A stretch of DNA of 64,000 nucleotides, from positions 70,818,792-70,882,791 of the forward strand of contig CM055312.2 in assembly GCA_029255685.2 (NCBI GenBank). Direction: 5' to 3'. How positions within the stretch are numbered: position 1 is the stretch's first letter; every line of letters begins with the position of its first letter. The DNA is from Silene conica. Taxonomy: Eukaryota > Streptophyta > Magnoliopsida > Caryophyllales > Caryophyllaceae. Below are positions 46,982-59,399 of this stretch, piece by piece. A program made the translations under genes and the position numbers. The notes below the pieces were generated by a model. It made no database searches and was not told where the DNA came from. It saw nothing but the letters and a program-made list of their open reading frames with translations.

Positions 46982-49006
46982 TCTATATAAAATAATAAAA
47001 CAGAAACCACAACACACTCTTTTTCCCGCCTATTTGTTCACTTGCCTACCATATATCTCCACCAACTCTAATTATTTTTCCTAATAAAGTGAGCAAATCT
47101 TCTACCTTCCATAGAAAAATAAAAGATATTCTTCAATCCAAAAAAAGATTATCTTTCTTTAAATCGTCTCATCTTTTCCTCAACGCTGATTACAAAATTC
47201 CTCTACCTTTTTCATGAGTTCTCTAATCAACCTTTATAATTTCTATTCTGAAATTTAAAATCTATCTATATAAAGTAATAAAACAACCACCACCACCACA
47301 TTTTTTCCATCCAAACTACTAATACACCATTTCTATTGAAAATTAATGTTTTTTTAAGATAACTCCTAAATTATAGCACTTTATCAAAAAAAAAATCCAA
47401 ATTCCTTTTCTCATTCTCAAAAATTGTATATTCTCAATGGTTTTAAAGTTTTTTACTTAGGCAATTAAATCTGTACTTTTTCCGTTTTCATATGATATAT
47501 CCATTTTATTAAAATACTACACTCATATATTCAACAAATGAGTAGATCCCATAAAAACAGATGAAGTACTAATTTGTACCTCGCGACTTTAAATTGTTTC
47601 TGACGTTTTAAATGTGACACATAAACTTTAGAGAGACCGTATCTTAATAGTTTTATTGAGAGACAGCTAACAGGGCATATCTCATCCTTTTGGATAGATG
47701 GTGAAAATCAATGACTTACTCTGAAGAAAAATAATACCCCAAATTTATCATAAAGTCAACTACTTTATTAATCTATTAATACACGAACAATACTCAACTT
47801 TCATAAAAGAAGAAATTTCAACCGTGATACCGACGATCAAAAAAAGAAATTTACCAAGGAACCTTCCACATCCCACAAATAGAGCAATATCATTGGTTTC
47901 GCTTATTCTGAGCCATGTGAGATTGAATTTGGACAGTCAACTACCGCTCAGTAGTCTCAATATGAGTCACACTTTCGACCAAAGTTAGAATACGGGTTAA
48001 AACTTTCTTAACACCTTTTTTTTTACCATCGTCATTAGAATAAAAATATATTGCCTCATATTTTCAATAACTCCCCAATTCCTTTTCGCCTATTCACAAT
48101 ACTCTACATATTTCCTCTTTTTGTAAAGTTTTATACTTATTTTAATTACCCATCCAATAACAAAACTCTATCACTTTGCCACAGAACAATACTTATTTTA
48201 ATCACTTCACCCACAATAATACCCACAATACCTTTGATCTCTTCAATTACCTTCATATCTCGTGCCATCCTTAAATAGGGAGGGTTATTCGGAATATGTG
48301 GGAGTATTTTTTTAGTTAAATCATATTTGAGACTACTATTTTAATCATACTACGTATTCATTACTGATTGAAATCATAGTTTTTACATTGAACAATTGTA
48401 AAATCAAAATTTATTTTATTAAATTTTTTTCATGTTTGTTAATTAAAAATCACAACTTAATATAAGTTAAAGTATCATTTAATACATAGAAATTAAATAA
48501 TTTCAAAAACTTATTATATAAAATGATTATTAATGTTTTCGTAATATTTGACATACTTTTAATATAAACTTATTTTGAATTTATCAGGTTTAACCCTGAA
48601 ATAACGAGTCATTAAGAGTCGTATATCTCTCGGATTGCATGTCATAATTTACATGACTTGACTGTAAAATGGATCAAATTAAATATTCAGGATTAAGGTT
48701 GAGTCGGATTAAAATTTAACATGTTTAATTGTAATGCATGTGTATTACATTTGAACGGGTTACAAAAATCATCATAACTCTGGTTTTGTTATCTTAAGAA
48801 CTTTTCTTAGTGTAATTATCCGTCAAAATCATTGAGTAAACATATGATAAAGTTGGATTCAAAATAATCAACAAAAATGCTTAGGATATTTTCTAAAGTA
48901 AGGAGTTTAAGGTGGATGGAGAAAATATTAACTTTGCTATAAATTATAAGTCAAATTTTAAACGATTTTATATATACCGTGCAACTTTGCACGGGTTTTA
49001 AACTAG
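46982..49006 (+). mobile_element. Helitron with two stacked 5' ends
   Basis: The 5' end TCTATATAAAATAATAAAAC follows an A at 46,981. A second, similar 5' end (TCTATATAAAGTAATAAAAC) starts at 47,265. The 3' end has the hairpin CCGTGCAACTTTGCACGG (stem 8 bp, 977-994 of the 48,000s) 12 bases before CTAG at 49,003-49,006, then a T. No Rep/helicase frame, so non-autonomous. The inner 5' end implies insertion of one copy into another or a recombinant. Confidence 0.7.
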
Positions 49007-49212
49007 TTATTTATAAACATTAACCACGGAACTTTTGTCGGAGTTGTTGGCTTGGGAAGATATAGTATTCGTGTAAAAGTAACGAGTTGGCCGACCATCA
49101 TTGATTCATGTGGATTAAACGAACAAACCACATTAGCGTCATGTAGTGTACACGATCAGACCACGGCTGTGACATGAGATTGACACGATTGGCTGGGGCG
49201 GATTTATAGGGG
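49007..49212. other. Unique spacer between Helitron and hAT element
   Basis: About 200 bp with no gene or repeat recognised. Confidence 0.4.
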
Positions 49213-49220
49213 GTGATGGG

Positions 49221-50519
49221 TAGAGCTGGCAAAAGCTGACCCGACCCGAGTAACCCGACTCGAATTGCCCGAAAACCGACCTGATAACACCCGCTAAAAC
49301 AATGAACCGAACCGACCTGGCCCGACCCGTGGGTGAACTGTCAACCGATATAACCCGAAATTGAATGAATCGAACCGACTTGTGACCCAACTGACCCGAC
49401 CTGTAACCCGAATGAGTGTACAACCCGTTTTGACCCGACATGACCCAACCTGACCCGACCTGTGAATGATTTATAACCCGATATGACCCGAACCGACTCT
49501 ACCCGAATTGACTCGAATCTAATCCGACCAAATTTGATTTAATTAATATTCTGATTTTATTTTGCAACTTCAATTGTTTAAATCACACCTTACTTCCGTT
49601 TGTTCCAACTCCACAACCACCATAGTCCACAGGTATATATACTTTCTATATTTCCTATTTAATCGTCTAATCATAGAATTATGCTAATATTTTGTTTCTT
49701 TGTTTATAAAAGCACTACTAATCAAACTCAACATTGTTACTAATAATATCATACAATTACAAGTGTCATAGAATTAATTCAATAACACTGTTTTCTTGCC
49801 TAAGATTGTTATGAGGTTGTACACTTGTATATGATCTAATGTAGCCTATCGTAACTTCCTAACAAAATAAGCGGTTTTAGTTAGAGCTTTCGTAAAAGTT
49901 TGTAACGTTATACTGTCATTATACTGAAGACCCTTAGTCATATTGTCACCTTAAGTCATACTATTAAATGTTACTATCAAATGAATTAGATTATAAATAT
50001 TTCATAGTCTTAAACGCGAGTAGGCTCGATAATCTTCAATCTCAAGATTATAATTTACAAGTACTCTAGAAAATTAACTAAGTAATGAAGTTATATTTGG
50101 ATCTGTTTTATACGATAATAGTGTAAAGCCACCTTACAGAAGATCGACTAAAGAATAACTAATAAAGTTTAGGGTTTAGGGTTTAGGGTTTGTGGAGTAG
50201 ACATGTAAATTATGAACCGAACTCAAACCGATTAAATATTTTGACCCGTCACGACCCGACCCGCAAAACCCCGAACCGAACCGATCTCGACCCAATTATA
50301 TGTTTTGACCCGATATGGCCCGACCCATATAATGACCCGACGTAACCGAACCCGACCCGACCTGAAACGAGCATGTTGCTGACCCGACTCGATAGCGACC
50401 CGACCCGACTCGAACCCGAACTGAAGAACAAATTAAACCGACATGACCCGGATCCGATATGACCCGACCTGCTTTGACCCGACCCATAACCGACCCGAGT
50501 GACCCGATTGCCACCTCTA
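49221..50519. mobile_element. 1.3-kb hAT-type element with 8-bp target duplication
   Basis: GTGATGGG lies at 49,213-49,220 and 50,520-50,527. Ends: TAGAGCTGGCAAAAGCTGAC and, inverse, TAGAGGTGGCAATCGGGTCA. Both ends continue for 250-300 bp as ACCCGACCCG-rich inverse repeats. A telomere-like GTTTAGGGTTTAGGGTTT run lies at 50,167-50,189. No transposase. Open frames with Arg/Ser/Gly repeats are artefacts of the GACCCG repeats. Confidence 0.88.
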
Positions 50520-50527
50520 GTGATGGG

Positions 50528-50929
50528 GGTGAACCCTCACCCCCATTAATCTGGAAATAAACTTATATATATTTATCTATTTTTTAATATTTCATTAAAG
50601 TTAAGTGGCTTAGTGGTAGAAACAATCTCTTACCATCTTAACAACCCGGAATAAAGCCCCCACAACTAGACAATTTGAATATGATGATATTTTACAAAAT
50701 CATAATCATATTTATCATAATCATATTTAAAAATAAATACTTTATATTTTCATGAGCCTTTCTTATCAGAATTATCGATTATTGTTTTAGTATTTATCAA
50801 GAATTTATATATTAGAATAAGCTTTTGTTAATAGGGGCTTATCTTTTGAATATCGCATAGGACCCAAAAATGTTAGGGACGAGATTAATCGAGTGATTCT
50901 ATTTTGACGGGAAGTTTGTTGCAAATATT
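50528..50929. other. AT-rich spacer, no gene seen
   Basis: No exon, repeat end or RNA gene is supported here. Confidence 0.4.
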
Positions 50930-51285
50930 GACTAACCGTGACCTTGACCAGGGTTTGGATCAAATTCAATCAATATCTGCGACGGATTTCCCGTCGCAAA
51001 TGTTGAGTTAACTTGACCTGGACCAGGCCAATCAATTTTTGCGACGGGAAATCCGTCGCAAAGGTTAACTGATGCAACGGATATTCCATCGCAAAAGTCC
51101 TTCTCTGCGAAGGAATTTCCGCCTAAAACCTTCCCGCTATATGACTTTTTGTTCGCGGGATCGGAAAATTACCCTTCATCACAAATTTAATTGCAAAAAA
51201 CAATTTCGTGACAAACAATAATTTGCAACGCCAGTTGTGTCCGTCACAAGAAGTCCATCACAACAACACTATGTTTTTTGTAATG
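50930..51285 (-). mobile_element. CACTA-like terminal region
   Basis: Subterminal repeats GCGACGGATTTCCCGTCGC and TTGCGACGGGAAATCCGTCG occur in both orientations. The outer end read on the - strand is CATTACAAAAAACATAGTG, one base from a CACTA terminus. The other end was not found. Confidence 0.6.
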
Positions 51286-52640
51286 TAATCACCCTCATTT
51301 CATACATCCTAGATTCGCCACTGACGATTGGTCCACGGTGGTATCGCCTGAGTTACACGATCAATTGACAGTGGTGTCATTTACTTTGCATGATAAATCC
51401 TTGGTTATGTTGTGTACTATACATGGAACTGTACCATGTGTTCGTTTATTATACACTTTCAAGCTTCTATCATTAACAAAAATTGATACATGAAATTTTG
51501 ATGAAAGCAACAATAATAATACACGGTTGATCTTTTTGGGATCAATGGGAGTATAGTTAGTCCAAGCAAAAAAAATTGAAAGATGAACTATCATGTTGCG
51601 AGCAATAGCAATATTAGTCCAGGAAAGAAGCTAAGGCAACAATGATGAGTAGAATTGCCAAAAATACAACCAGAATTTTGAGTAGACATTCTGACGAGCA
51701 TCCGTTCACCAGATAATAATTTTCCGTAGTTATCGTCGTCGTTGTTATTGTCGTCGTCTATTGCCTTCGCTGCTGTAAAATGTTAAAACAATTGTGAAAT
51801 TCAGAAGTTCGGTGGGGACTGGGGAGCAGGGGAGACGTAGACAGTAACAAGTGAATTAGGGTGTTAATTATAGAAGGGTAATTGTGCAAATATTTAACTC
51901 TAAAAGGGTAATTTCATAATTTACATGAGGATATTAGTAATTTATACTTCCTCCATTTATAAGTGTTCTTCCATTTCATTTTACACTTGGATTAAGACAA
52001 ACTAATAAAGAAATGATAAAGTAATGAAATGAAGGTAATAAGTGGGGTTAGTAATGAAAAGATGGTATTTTTTGTAATAAAAAAATGATAAAGTTGTAAT
52101 TTGGTTGTCTAAAATAGGAAAGAAAAGAAATGGGAAGAAAATAGGTAATTTGCCAAATAAGGGAAATGGAAAGAAAATAGGAAAATGGAGAAAGCATATG
52201 ATATGTACAATTTTACCTTTTTCATTTTTGACACCCCTCACTCAACCCAAGAAAACTCCCATCAACAACCACCCCTATCCTAGCCCCTCCCTACCAGCTT
52301 CCCACCCTTTCCAGACCCTCCTCCCTCCCCTAGCCCTGCCTTCCCAATTCCGAGATTTGCGGTTGTTGAGCCTTAAAAGAGGCAATATGTTTGGCAAATC
52401 CCCTATCTATAAAAGGAAGGTTATTTCTAGGCATGTGATTGGCTAGAATTTTTACTTTTTAATTTTTTTTTTACACATTAACCAACCCCACTCTCTCCAC
52501 TTACTCTCTCTTCAATTAATTACCCCTCTCCTCATTTCTTATTATTTTTCATATACATATTCATATGTTAAAAAACTTATGATAAAAAAATTAATCACAT
52601 TCAACCTTACAATAAAAGAAGATTTAAAAAAAATCGGAAA
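51286..52640. other. Gene-poor stretch with a possible small - strand exon
   Basis: At about 51,595-51,778 on the - strand, an ACATTTTACAG acceptor opens a stretch readable in two frames. One frame has a hydrophobic segment (CLLKILVVFLAILLIIVALA) just before a stop. Neither frame is recognised. A truncated Stowaway-like end (TACTTCCTCCATTTATAAG) lies at 51,944. The pyrimidine-rich 52,230-52,340 and the A-rich flanks give no supported gene. Confidence 0.3.
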
Positions 52641-54193
52641 TCTATATAGGAGACAACAAATTTTAATAAAAAAAAAAATTACAATTCCGGAAAATTAACC
52701 TCTTGGATACCTTGACAATTAAAATTAAATTAGAATTTTTGTATGAACGGTCTCATACTCTCATACCATAAGACGATCAACATGTATAAAAAGAAAAATC
52801 GTTTATTAGCACTGAAAGAACAACTTTTTATATGAGACCGTATTACTCTATAATTTGTGACAATTAAAATGTATAAAAGCAAATTTATATACTATATAAA
52901 CATATACATTAAATTTAACACGAGGCCAAAATTTTAAGATTTTGTTGAAAAATAAATCCTAAAAATATCTATATTTCCGAAAATATGAAAAAAAAAAATG
53001 GTCACTACGTATCAAAACGTGATCACTTTCCTACTGGTCGCATGTGCGACCGTCGTAATTCGTAAAGTAGAATTTTACGAAATGGTAAATTAAGGCTACA
53101 TAAAATAATACGAGTTTATGGTTGTCTATTAGCCCAAAATATATATTTTTACAAGCTCAGACATAGTTGGGGTCAACAAAAATATACAGTGTCGTTTTAT
53201 TATATACGGTTTTAGATTAAATCCTCCATTTAACATTCTAAAGTTACAAATAATTTTTATCTCCATAATAAAAAAAAAAACAACTTTACTCCAAATTCGA
53301 AAATAAAAAAAATCACTAAAATTCTACCCAGAAACATAAAATTCAACAATATTAAAAAACGTTGGACAATTAGAAATAATTAACAAATATTTAGAGGTAT
53401 GAAAAACGAAAAAAAAACGAAAAAAATTATACAAAGAGTTAAAAATTAACAAACATACGTATATCTAAAAAAATGAAAAAAATACACGAGGAGATAAAAA
53501 TTAACAAAAAAACGTAAATTAAAAAATGAAAGAAACGTAGATCAAAGATTTTTGAATAAGATCAAATAAACCCAACCCATAAAATTTAAAAAATGAAAAA
53601 AATACACGAGGAGATAAAAATTAACAAAAAAACGTAGATCAAAAAATGAAAGAAACGTAGATTAATTTTTTTTGAATAAGATCAAATAAACCCAACCCAT
53701 TAAATTAACAAAAAAAAATATAGATTTACGATTTTTAAGAAAGTATAACAACCTTCGAGAATTAGTCAATTAAAACTACGTTAACATCGAGTAAAAAGAT
53801 GGTTTTAATAACAATACATTATTATTTTCTTTATAAAATCATCCACAAATTTTAAGAGACTGCTATTTAAAATATTTCTATGATTTTATTTTCATTTAGA
53901 GAGTAAGTTATTTGAAGGGTAAGACATAGAAATACAATACAATTTCTTTATCTATTTTATATGGTTCAAATTTATTTCATAATGTCTTGATTATTTATTT
54001 CAATTTATATAATCATTAAAAAAAATTTAATTATACCAGTAAATCAATTATGGAGTCAAAATCATCCCCGAATTCATAATTTATATCTTTCTCATTTAAG
54101 TTCATATTAAATTATATCTGCACTACTTTTTTAATATATTTATTAAATTTTTAGAAATAGACCCGTACATTCTTTGTACGGGCATAAAACTAG
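52641..54193 (+). mobile_element. Non-autonomous Helitron
   Basis: The 5' end TCTATATAGGAGACAACAAA follows an A. The 3' hairpin CCCGTACA/TGTACGGG lies at about 54,161-54,182, then CATAAAACTAG with T after it. An internal ~119-bp tandem duplication (53,470-53,706; AAATACACGAGGAGATAAAA and TGAATAAGATCAAATAAACC) is present. No helicase. Confidence 0.68.
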
Positions 54194-55234
54194 TTAGCCT
54201 AATAGAGCAAACAAATCAACTATTCTGTATAATATAATTGATGCATCATACAAGCACATGTTTTTTGTTCTTGCTATTATCAATTGTCAAAGGCAGGTCT
54301 CATGGGTACGCCTTGAGTTTAGTTCATCGACGCAGTAGGTAGAACATTTACTTTAAGTAATCCTCAATAACTAATAAAAAATTGTAAAAGTGTAATCAAG
54401 ATAATTAATATTATTTTAGAACTCGTGCAAAGTTATGCGGGCATGTATAAATTAGATGAAGTTTTACAATTTTATATTATCACTATAATAATAAGAATAT
54501 ATAACATTTTATGTAAATGATCTACTTTAGATTAAAATTAAAATGTTGACTAACTGCGTTAACCATAAACTAATTCAATAATGTCGCAATCGATTGACCA
54601 AAAGAATTTATATATAATCCTTGCCAATATTATATTTACTTTTTAAAAGTTTTGAGTTGTATTTTAGCCAAATGTATACATATAATTGAGATGGGGTAAC
54701 ACAAATTGATGGATCACCGGAATGCTCACCCATAAGCAGTGTTACCTAGCGAATTCAGGATCGCCTCATTAAAATTGGCAAGTATATACATCCGCTTCCA
54801 AAACCAAATTAAACCCAATATCATAAATGTAGCTTGGAAGAAATATTTTGAGGATGTATTATTAAATTTGATGTTGCGGGGAAACCAAAGAAGGATTAAG
54901 AAAACCAATAAAAAAGGTTATGTGTCCTTTAGACCTATCAAAACATGACTCGACCAGTAAACCTGACTCGACCCGACCCGATTTGAATGTAAATCTTGAC
55001 CCGCAACCCGAAATGACCCGAATCCAAATTAACCGGTTATTTTATAGTCGAAATTCGAACCGACCACCCGGCGAAGGTTTATAGATAAATTAAGAATATT
55101 ATTAAAATATTAATATTTTTATATTATATTTAAAATAATAAATATAATCTTAAGATATTAATTAAGAAATTAGTTTAAAGGACAATTTTATATAACATTT
55201 AAACCATTAAATCATAAATAATTATTAAAATAAT
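54194..55234. other. AT-rich spacer with a GACCCG-rich MITE fragment
   Basis: 54,945-55,080 (ACCTATCAAAACATGACTCG, ACTCGACCCGACCCGATTTG) is a degenerate piece of the same hAT-type family as 49,221-50,519. A weak Helitron-like hairpin lies at 54,420-54,445. No gene. Confidence 0.5.
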
Positions 55235-55450
55235 CACTAGTACAGAAATGACTTTAGGCGTGGACAAATGGCAACGGTCATTAAAAATAATTGTTGCCTA
55301 TTATAAAAGGCAACGGTTGTTAACAACAACCGTCGCCAAATATAGAGAAAAAACTCATACGACAACGGTCCACTCAGAAACCGTTGCCATATGTATTTTT
55401 TGTACACAATTAAGGCAACCGTTTTGTATCGACCGTTGCCACTTACTAAA
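55235..55450 (+). mobile_element. CACTA terminal region with GGCAACGGT repeats
   Basis: Starts CACTAGTACAGAAATGACTT; subterminal GGCAACGGTTGTTAACAACC and CAACCGTTTTG...CCGTTGCC repeats alternate in orientation. The other end is not in the window. Confidence 0.68.
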
Positions 55451-56119
55451 CTAAAATTTAGCGCGAAAACATATAGTTTTGACGCTATGTGCATATTTCC
55501 TAAGCACATACATTATATTACTCGTATTCCAAAATAATCGCATATATATTTAATCACCCATTACCTAATAAAAACTTATACTAAAATTATTAATTATAAT
55601 AAATAAAAGACATATATTACTAATTATATTATCATAAGCATCTATCTAATATCTTATTATACGGTTCCTAAGCACGTACATTATATTACTAATTATTAAT
55701 TATAATAAATCCATCTCCTCATCTCATTTGCAAAACCCATTTGCTCCATCGCTGCTCTCACTCGCAACACTCGTCTGCTCCATCGCTGCTCTCATCCATT
55801 CCTTCATTGCGTCGTCGCTGCTCCATCGCCACCGCCATCATCACTACTCCTCTAAATCGTCTGCTCATTCGGTATGTGTTCTCCTTTAACCCATATGTGT
55901 CTTAATTTAGGGTTTCAGTTTTGTTATATCAATATTTCAGTTCATTGATATAGTTTTTTAACCAAATTTCTAAAGTTCTAACTTTATTGAATTTGCAGCA
56001 TACAATACGGTTATTTATCTTGTTTGGCTTCAATTATTATTATTATGATTCTTCTAGTTGATTGTTTGAATCCCCAAATTTATATTTCATTACCCATTCA
56101 TTTCGTTTTCATATTCCTT
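55451..56119. other. Leader-like stretch beside the CACTA end
   Basis: 55,690-55,872 is pyrimidine-rich (GCTCCATCGCTGCTCTCA repeated three times) and ends CTCATTCG|GTATGTG, a donor-like site. An acceptor-like TTTGCAG lies at 55,999. This looks like an untranslated first exon and intron, either of the CACTA element or of a lost gene. No coding exon follows. Confidence 0.4.
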
Positions 56120-56122
56120 TTA

Positions 56123-57338
56123 GGGTCTGTTTGGGAACATAGATTTGGAATTGAAGTCAGGAAATGGCCCAATTCTTATGTTTGGCAGACCAAAAAATTT
56201 GGAAATGGAATTGGGCCAAATCCCACTTAATTCTAGCCCAGTGTTATATGCAGCCTCTCAAATCTCATCTCTACCCACGTCATTTCATTTCCAAACAAAA
56301 CTCCAACATCACCTCCTCGCCTCTCTCAATAACTGGGTGCTATAAACCCTAATTTTGGTGTAGTTGTGATAATAAATTGATAATACCCAATGCTAACCCT
56401 ATCCTCACAGCCCAATCTCCAACCAACGCACGGGCTAATTCCCCGACTGCCACACCCATCTCAAAACCGCCAGTCATATCAATCCACCATGCCTCCAATG
56501 GCAATGGCCACTCCACCAACCGTCGCCACCACTCCTACCGCCTCTCCATTAGCTTCTCCATCATCCATCTCCGCCTCTCCTACCGTCGCCCTCACTCCTA
56601 CCATCCGCCGCCGGCCCCGCTGCCTCAGGTCCCGCCGCCGCTGACGGTCACCCCCAATGGCTCTCCTACTGATTCTCCATCAAACGGTGCCGTTTCGCTG
56701 AACAGAGTCGTTGCTGGTGATTCTTTCGTTGTTGTTGCTGCTCTTGTTTCCACTCTCATGTTCTAGATAGATCTACTTCTCTCTTTTTATATTATTTAGT
56801 TTTTTTTTATTTTAATTTGATCTAATTACATTTGTTTATTTAATTTTCGTAGTAATTTAATGGCGGTGGTTTGGATTTGTAGGCGGTGGTTTGATTTGTA
56901 TTATTATTCATATCATTGATTATTTATCATTGTTCGCTCAATTTAATTATTACTTTTTGTAGGAGTCGGTTTTGCTTAAGACCGTCTTACCGCATACTTT
57001 CAATCAAATAAATAAATTAGTATAAAAGTAAGTCGTTTAAAGTTTCAGACGGACTCAAACTAGATTGACATGTATTATCAATTCTTATGTTTGATGTAGT
57101 TGGATCTTTCGTATTTGGTGTAGTTAGATCTTTCGTATTTGTTCTCGAAATGAAATCTTTAGCTTTGAAATCCAAGACTCTCCCAAACATCATTTGAATT
57201 GAAATTTGCAATTCAATTTCAGGGATACCCAAACAGTTTCATAGAATTGGAATTGGGATTGAAATTGAATTTCAACAATTCAATATCTAGAATTGGATTC
57301 ATACAAATTGAAATAATTCTAAGTTCCCAAACACAACC
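56123..57338. mobile_element. 1.2-kb Tourist-like (PIF/Harbinger) element carrying a gene piece
   Basis: TTA duplications at 56,120-56,122 and 57,339-57,341. Ends GGGTCTGTTTGGGAAC and, inverse, GGTTGTGTTTGGGAAC (12 of 16 match). Subterminal TGGAATTGAAG / GGAATTGGGATTGAAATTG stretches are also near-inverse. The core holds a proline-rich coding remnant and its 3' flank. No transposase. Confidence 0.7.
56390..56766 (+). pseudogene. Arabinogalactan-protein-like gene remnant
   Basis: One frame reads MAMATPPTVATTPTASPLAS and SPSSISASPTVALTPT. The stretch then continues in another frame with PPPAPLPQVPPPLTVTPNGS, PTDSPSNGAVSLNRVVAGDS and FVVVAALVSTLMF before a stop. Ala/Pro/Ser/Thr repeats followed by a small-residue site and a hydrophobic tail are the design of classical arabinogalactan proteins with a GPI-anchor signal at the cell surface. 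The frame change near 56,600 and the missing N-terminal signal peptide mark it as broken. Its place inside a Tourist-like element suggests capture. Confidence 0.6.
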
Positions 57339-57414
57339 TTAGATGTTTTGATTAATGATTAATTGAGATATAGGAATAAATAATACACCTACCTAAACCC
57401 AGTTCCTTGATTAG

Positions 57415-57713
57415 GAATCGGCTGAAGTTGTTAATCCTACACTTGTTGGTGAAGATCTTGAAATTGGTTCTGATGCAATTTTTCCTGTTTTTTGTAAGTG
57501 TCCCAGTAAATCCCAGTTCAGGAAAAATGTTAATTACTTAGTTTCTTATGTTTTCAGCCTGGTGATACTTATGATTCTGTTGCTACATTTTTCGGTGTGT
57601 CGAAACAGTCAATTATTGATGGTAATGGTAAGAATTTAGCTCAAATGGATACTGTTTTTGTGCCAATTAGTAAGCTTGCTAAGCTCAATCAACCTCTTGG
57701 TGTTCCACCTTGA
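57415..57713 (+). pseudogene. LysM receptor ectodomain remnant (LYK4/5-like)
   Basis: Begins after a TAG (57,412-57,414). It reads VNPTLVGEDLEIGSDAIFPV, FCKCPSKSQFRKNVNYLVSY and, after loss of one base near 57,555, QPGDTYDSVATFFGVSKQSI, IDGNGKNLAQMDTVFVPISK, ending at TGA 57,711. The CxC pair followed by YLVSY..xPGDTYDSVAxxFGVSxQSI is the LysM2-LysM3 part of chitin-type LysM receptor-like proteins. Signal peptide, first LysM, membrane segment and kinase are absent. It is a dead fragment. Confidence 0.75.
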
Positions 57714-57734
57714 TCAGAATGTTAGTCAGACTAA

Positions 57735-57795
57735 TAATAATACTGTAATTTGCAATAATAATAATAATAATAATAATAATCGTAGTGAGAATAAT
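57735..57795. repeat. (AAT)n microsatellite
   Basis: AATAATAATAAT runs after the LysM remnant, in the place where receptor genes of this type encode a variable linker. Confidence 0.85.
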
Positions 57796-57799
57796 AATG

Positions 57800-58265
57800 T
57801 TTTTTTGTTGAAATAATGTAAGTATATATTAAGGATTTGGTGGAGGGCGTTGAGCTGAACACGGGTGAATTGGTAATGGATGTTTTGTGGAGTTCGTTCT
57901 ATGGGAACTCGGACTGCTCAAATCAGGTCTGTACTGCTTCTGGTATTGGTTCTGGTATTGGCTTTTTATCGGTCAGTTATCCCGAATCATGTGTCAACCA
58001 TATTATAATAGTAGCATTTGATGTATTGCTTCTGGTATTGGTTCTCTATTGCATTTGATGTACTGCTTCTGGCATGGATGATCTTCATTTGAGGTATTGC
58101 TTCTGGCATTGGTTTTTTGTCATTCTTTGAGCTTTTCGGGCTTCCGGTGGTATACTCTGTGTTACCGCTAATTGCCATGTCACAGTTTTGAATGTTGTCA
58201 TCAAACTGCTAAATAATTCTCTAAGTGGTTTTCTTTTCTTTTTTGTTAGCAGCATCAAGAATGCT
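57800..58265. other. Spacer with TTCTGGTATTGGTT repeats, no gene
   Basis: GCTTCTGGTATTGGTTCT-like phrases recur four or five times between 57,936 and 58,115 at irregular spacing. No gene supported. Confidence 0.5.
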
Positions 58266-58376
58266 CACTACAAGAATTACCCCAGATAGCGACCAAACCT
58301 GCCACCGCAATGGTAGTCGCAAATTAGCGACCGAATAAAAAAAAAGCGGGCGACCGACGTACAATCAGTTGCCTCC
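58266..58376 (+). mobile_element. CACTA end fragment
   Basis: CACTACAAGAATTACCCCAG followed by GATAGCGACC and GTCGCAAATTAGCGACCG subterminal repeats, then unrelated sequence. Only about 110 bp remains. Confidence 0.6.
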
Positions 58377-58917
58377 ACATGAAAGAACGAAAAAGTATCT
58401 ATTGAATGCCAATTGATCCAATAATCGAGTTTTTATTTGTTATTTAAATTCAGACTGGTTAGTTAGCAAACTTCTATTTGCGCAAGATCTGACCGGCCAG
58501 GCTGCTGGAATTCAAACACGAATGTGAGGATGAATATGATTGTACAACCTTTTGATGAAGGATCGGAGGCATTTTCAATATTCCAACCACCGTGGAATAT
58601 TGAACCGTGTTATTATGTGGATTATGCTCATCTTTCTGTCCCCCTTATTGAATTAGTCTAGCTGTCCATTTTTTTGCCTTTTTTGTCAATTCATCATTCA
58701 ATTGGGGTTGGTTTCATTGTTTTTACCTGTGTATTTAGGCTGTTGAAGGTGCTAGAGTTTCGGGTGCATCAATGAATATTTAAAAGCTTGGAAAGCTTGC
58801 AATACATACAAGTCTGATATAGTATACTTACCATTCATGTTTTTTCAAAAGGATGATTTTATTTGTTATTTGAATTCAGACTGGTTAGTTAGCAAATTTC
58901 TAAATTTCTAAATGTCA
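58377..58917. other. Spacer, no gene seen
   Basis: TTATTTGTTATTTgAATTCAGACTGG and GTTAGTTAGCAAA occur at about 58,432-58,470 and again at 58,859-58,896, a direct repeat about 425 bp apart. No coding exon supported. Confidence 0.5.
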
Positions 58918-58925
58918 TCCTTAAG

Positions 58926-59399
58926 CTAGGTAGCACGGACACTTCTCGTAATGAGTTGTACCGTGTCCGACACCGACACTTCGCGGACACACGTCAAAAC
59001 GTGTTGGACGCCTATAAAGCCGTGTCTAGCTTTCTACATTTATTTGGGCGCGTGTCCGACGCGTGTCCATGGTATTTCCATGGTATTTGAGCCGTGTCCA
59101 TCGCGTGTCCACGGTATTTGGTCATCATTTGGGGTGAATGATGTTCTTCAAACGAGAAATGCGCTATCAAAAAAGATTAACTAAAATATTGGTTCAGATG
59201 AGAAATGAAAATGGGTTATTATCAAGAGCAAGTTTTACCTTCACTTATTTAAAATTAATATCAAATACTTTTACAAAAATAAAATCGAACATTTATAACT
59301 ATAAAGTGTATATTTTATTATATTTAAATGCCGTGTCCCGTGTCCTAAATTTCATAGGATGCCGTGTCCCGTGTCCGTGTCCGTTTTGGTGCTACCTAG
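58926..59399. mobile_element. 474-bp hAT-type MITE
   Basis: TCCTTAAG duplications at 58,918-58,925 and 59,400-59,407. Ends CTAGGTAGCACGGACAC and, inverse, CTAGGTAGCACCAAAACGG. Many GTGTCCG/CGGACAC blocks can fold on each other. No gene. Confidence 0.88.

Noticed and set aside
50167..50189. Telomere repeat (TTTAGGG)n
   Set aside because: Only about three units inside a hAT-type element; too short for an interstitial telomere tract.
54420..54445. Another Helitron 3' end
   Set aside because: The hairpin is imperfect and no CTRR-T terminus follows at the right distance.
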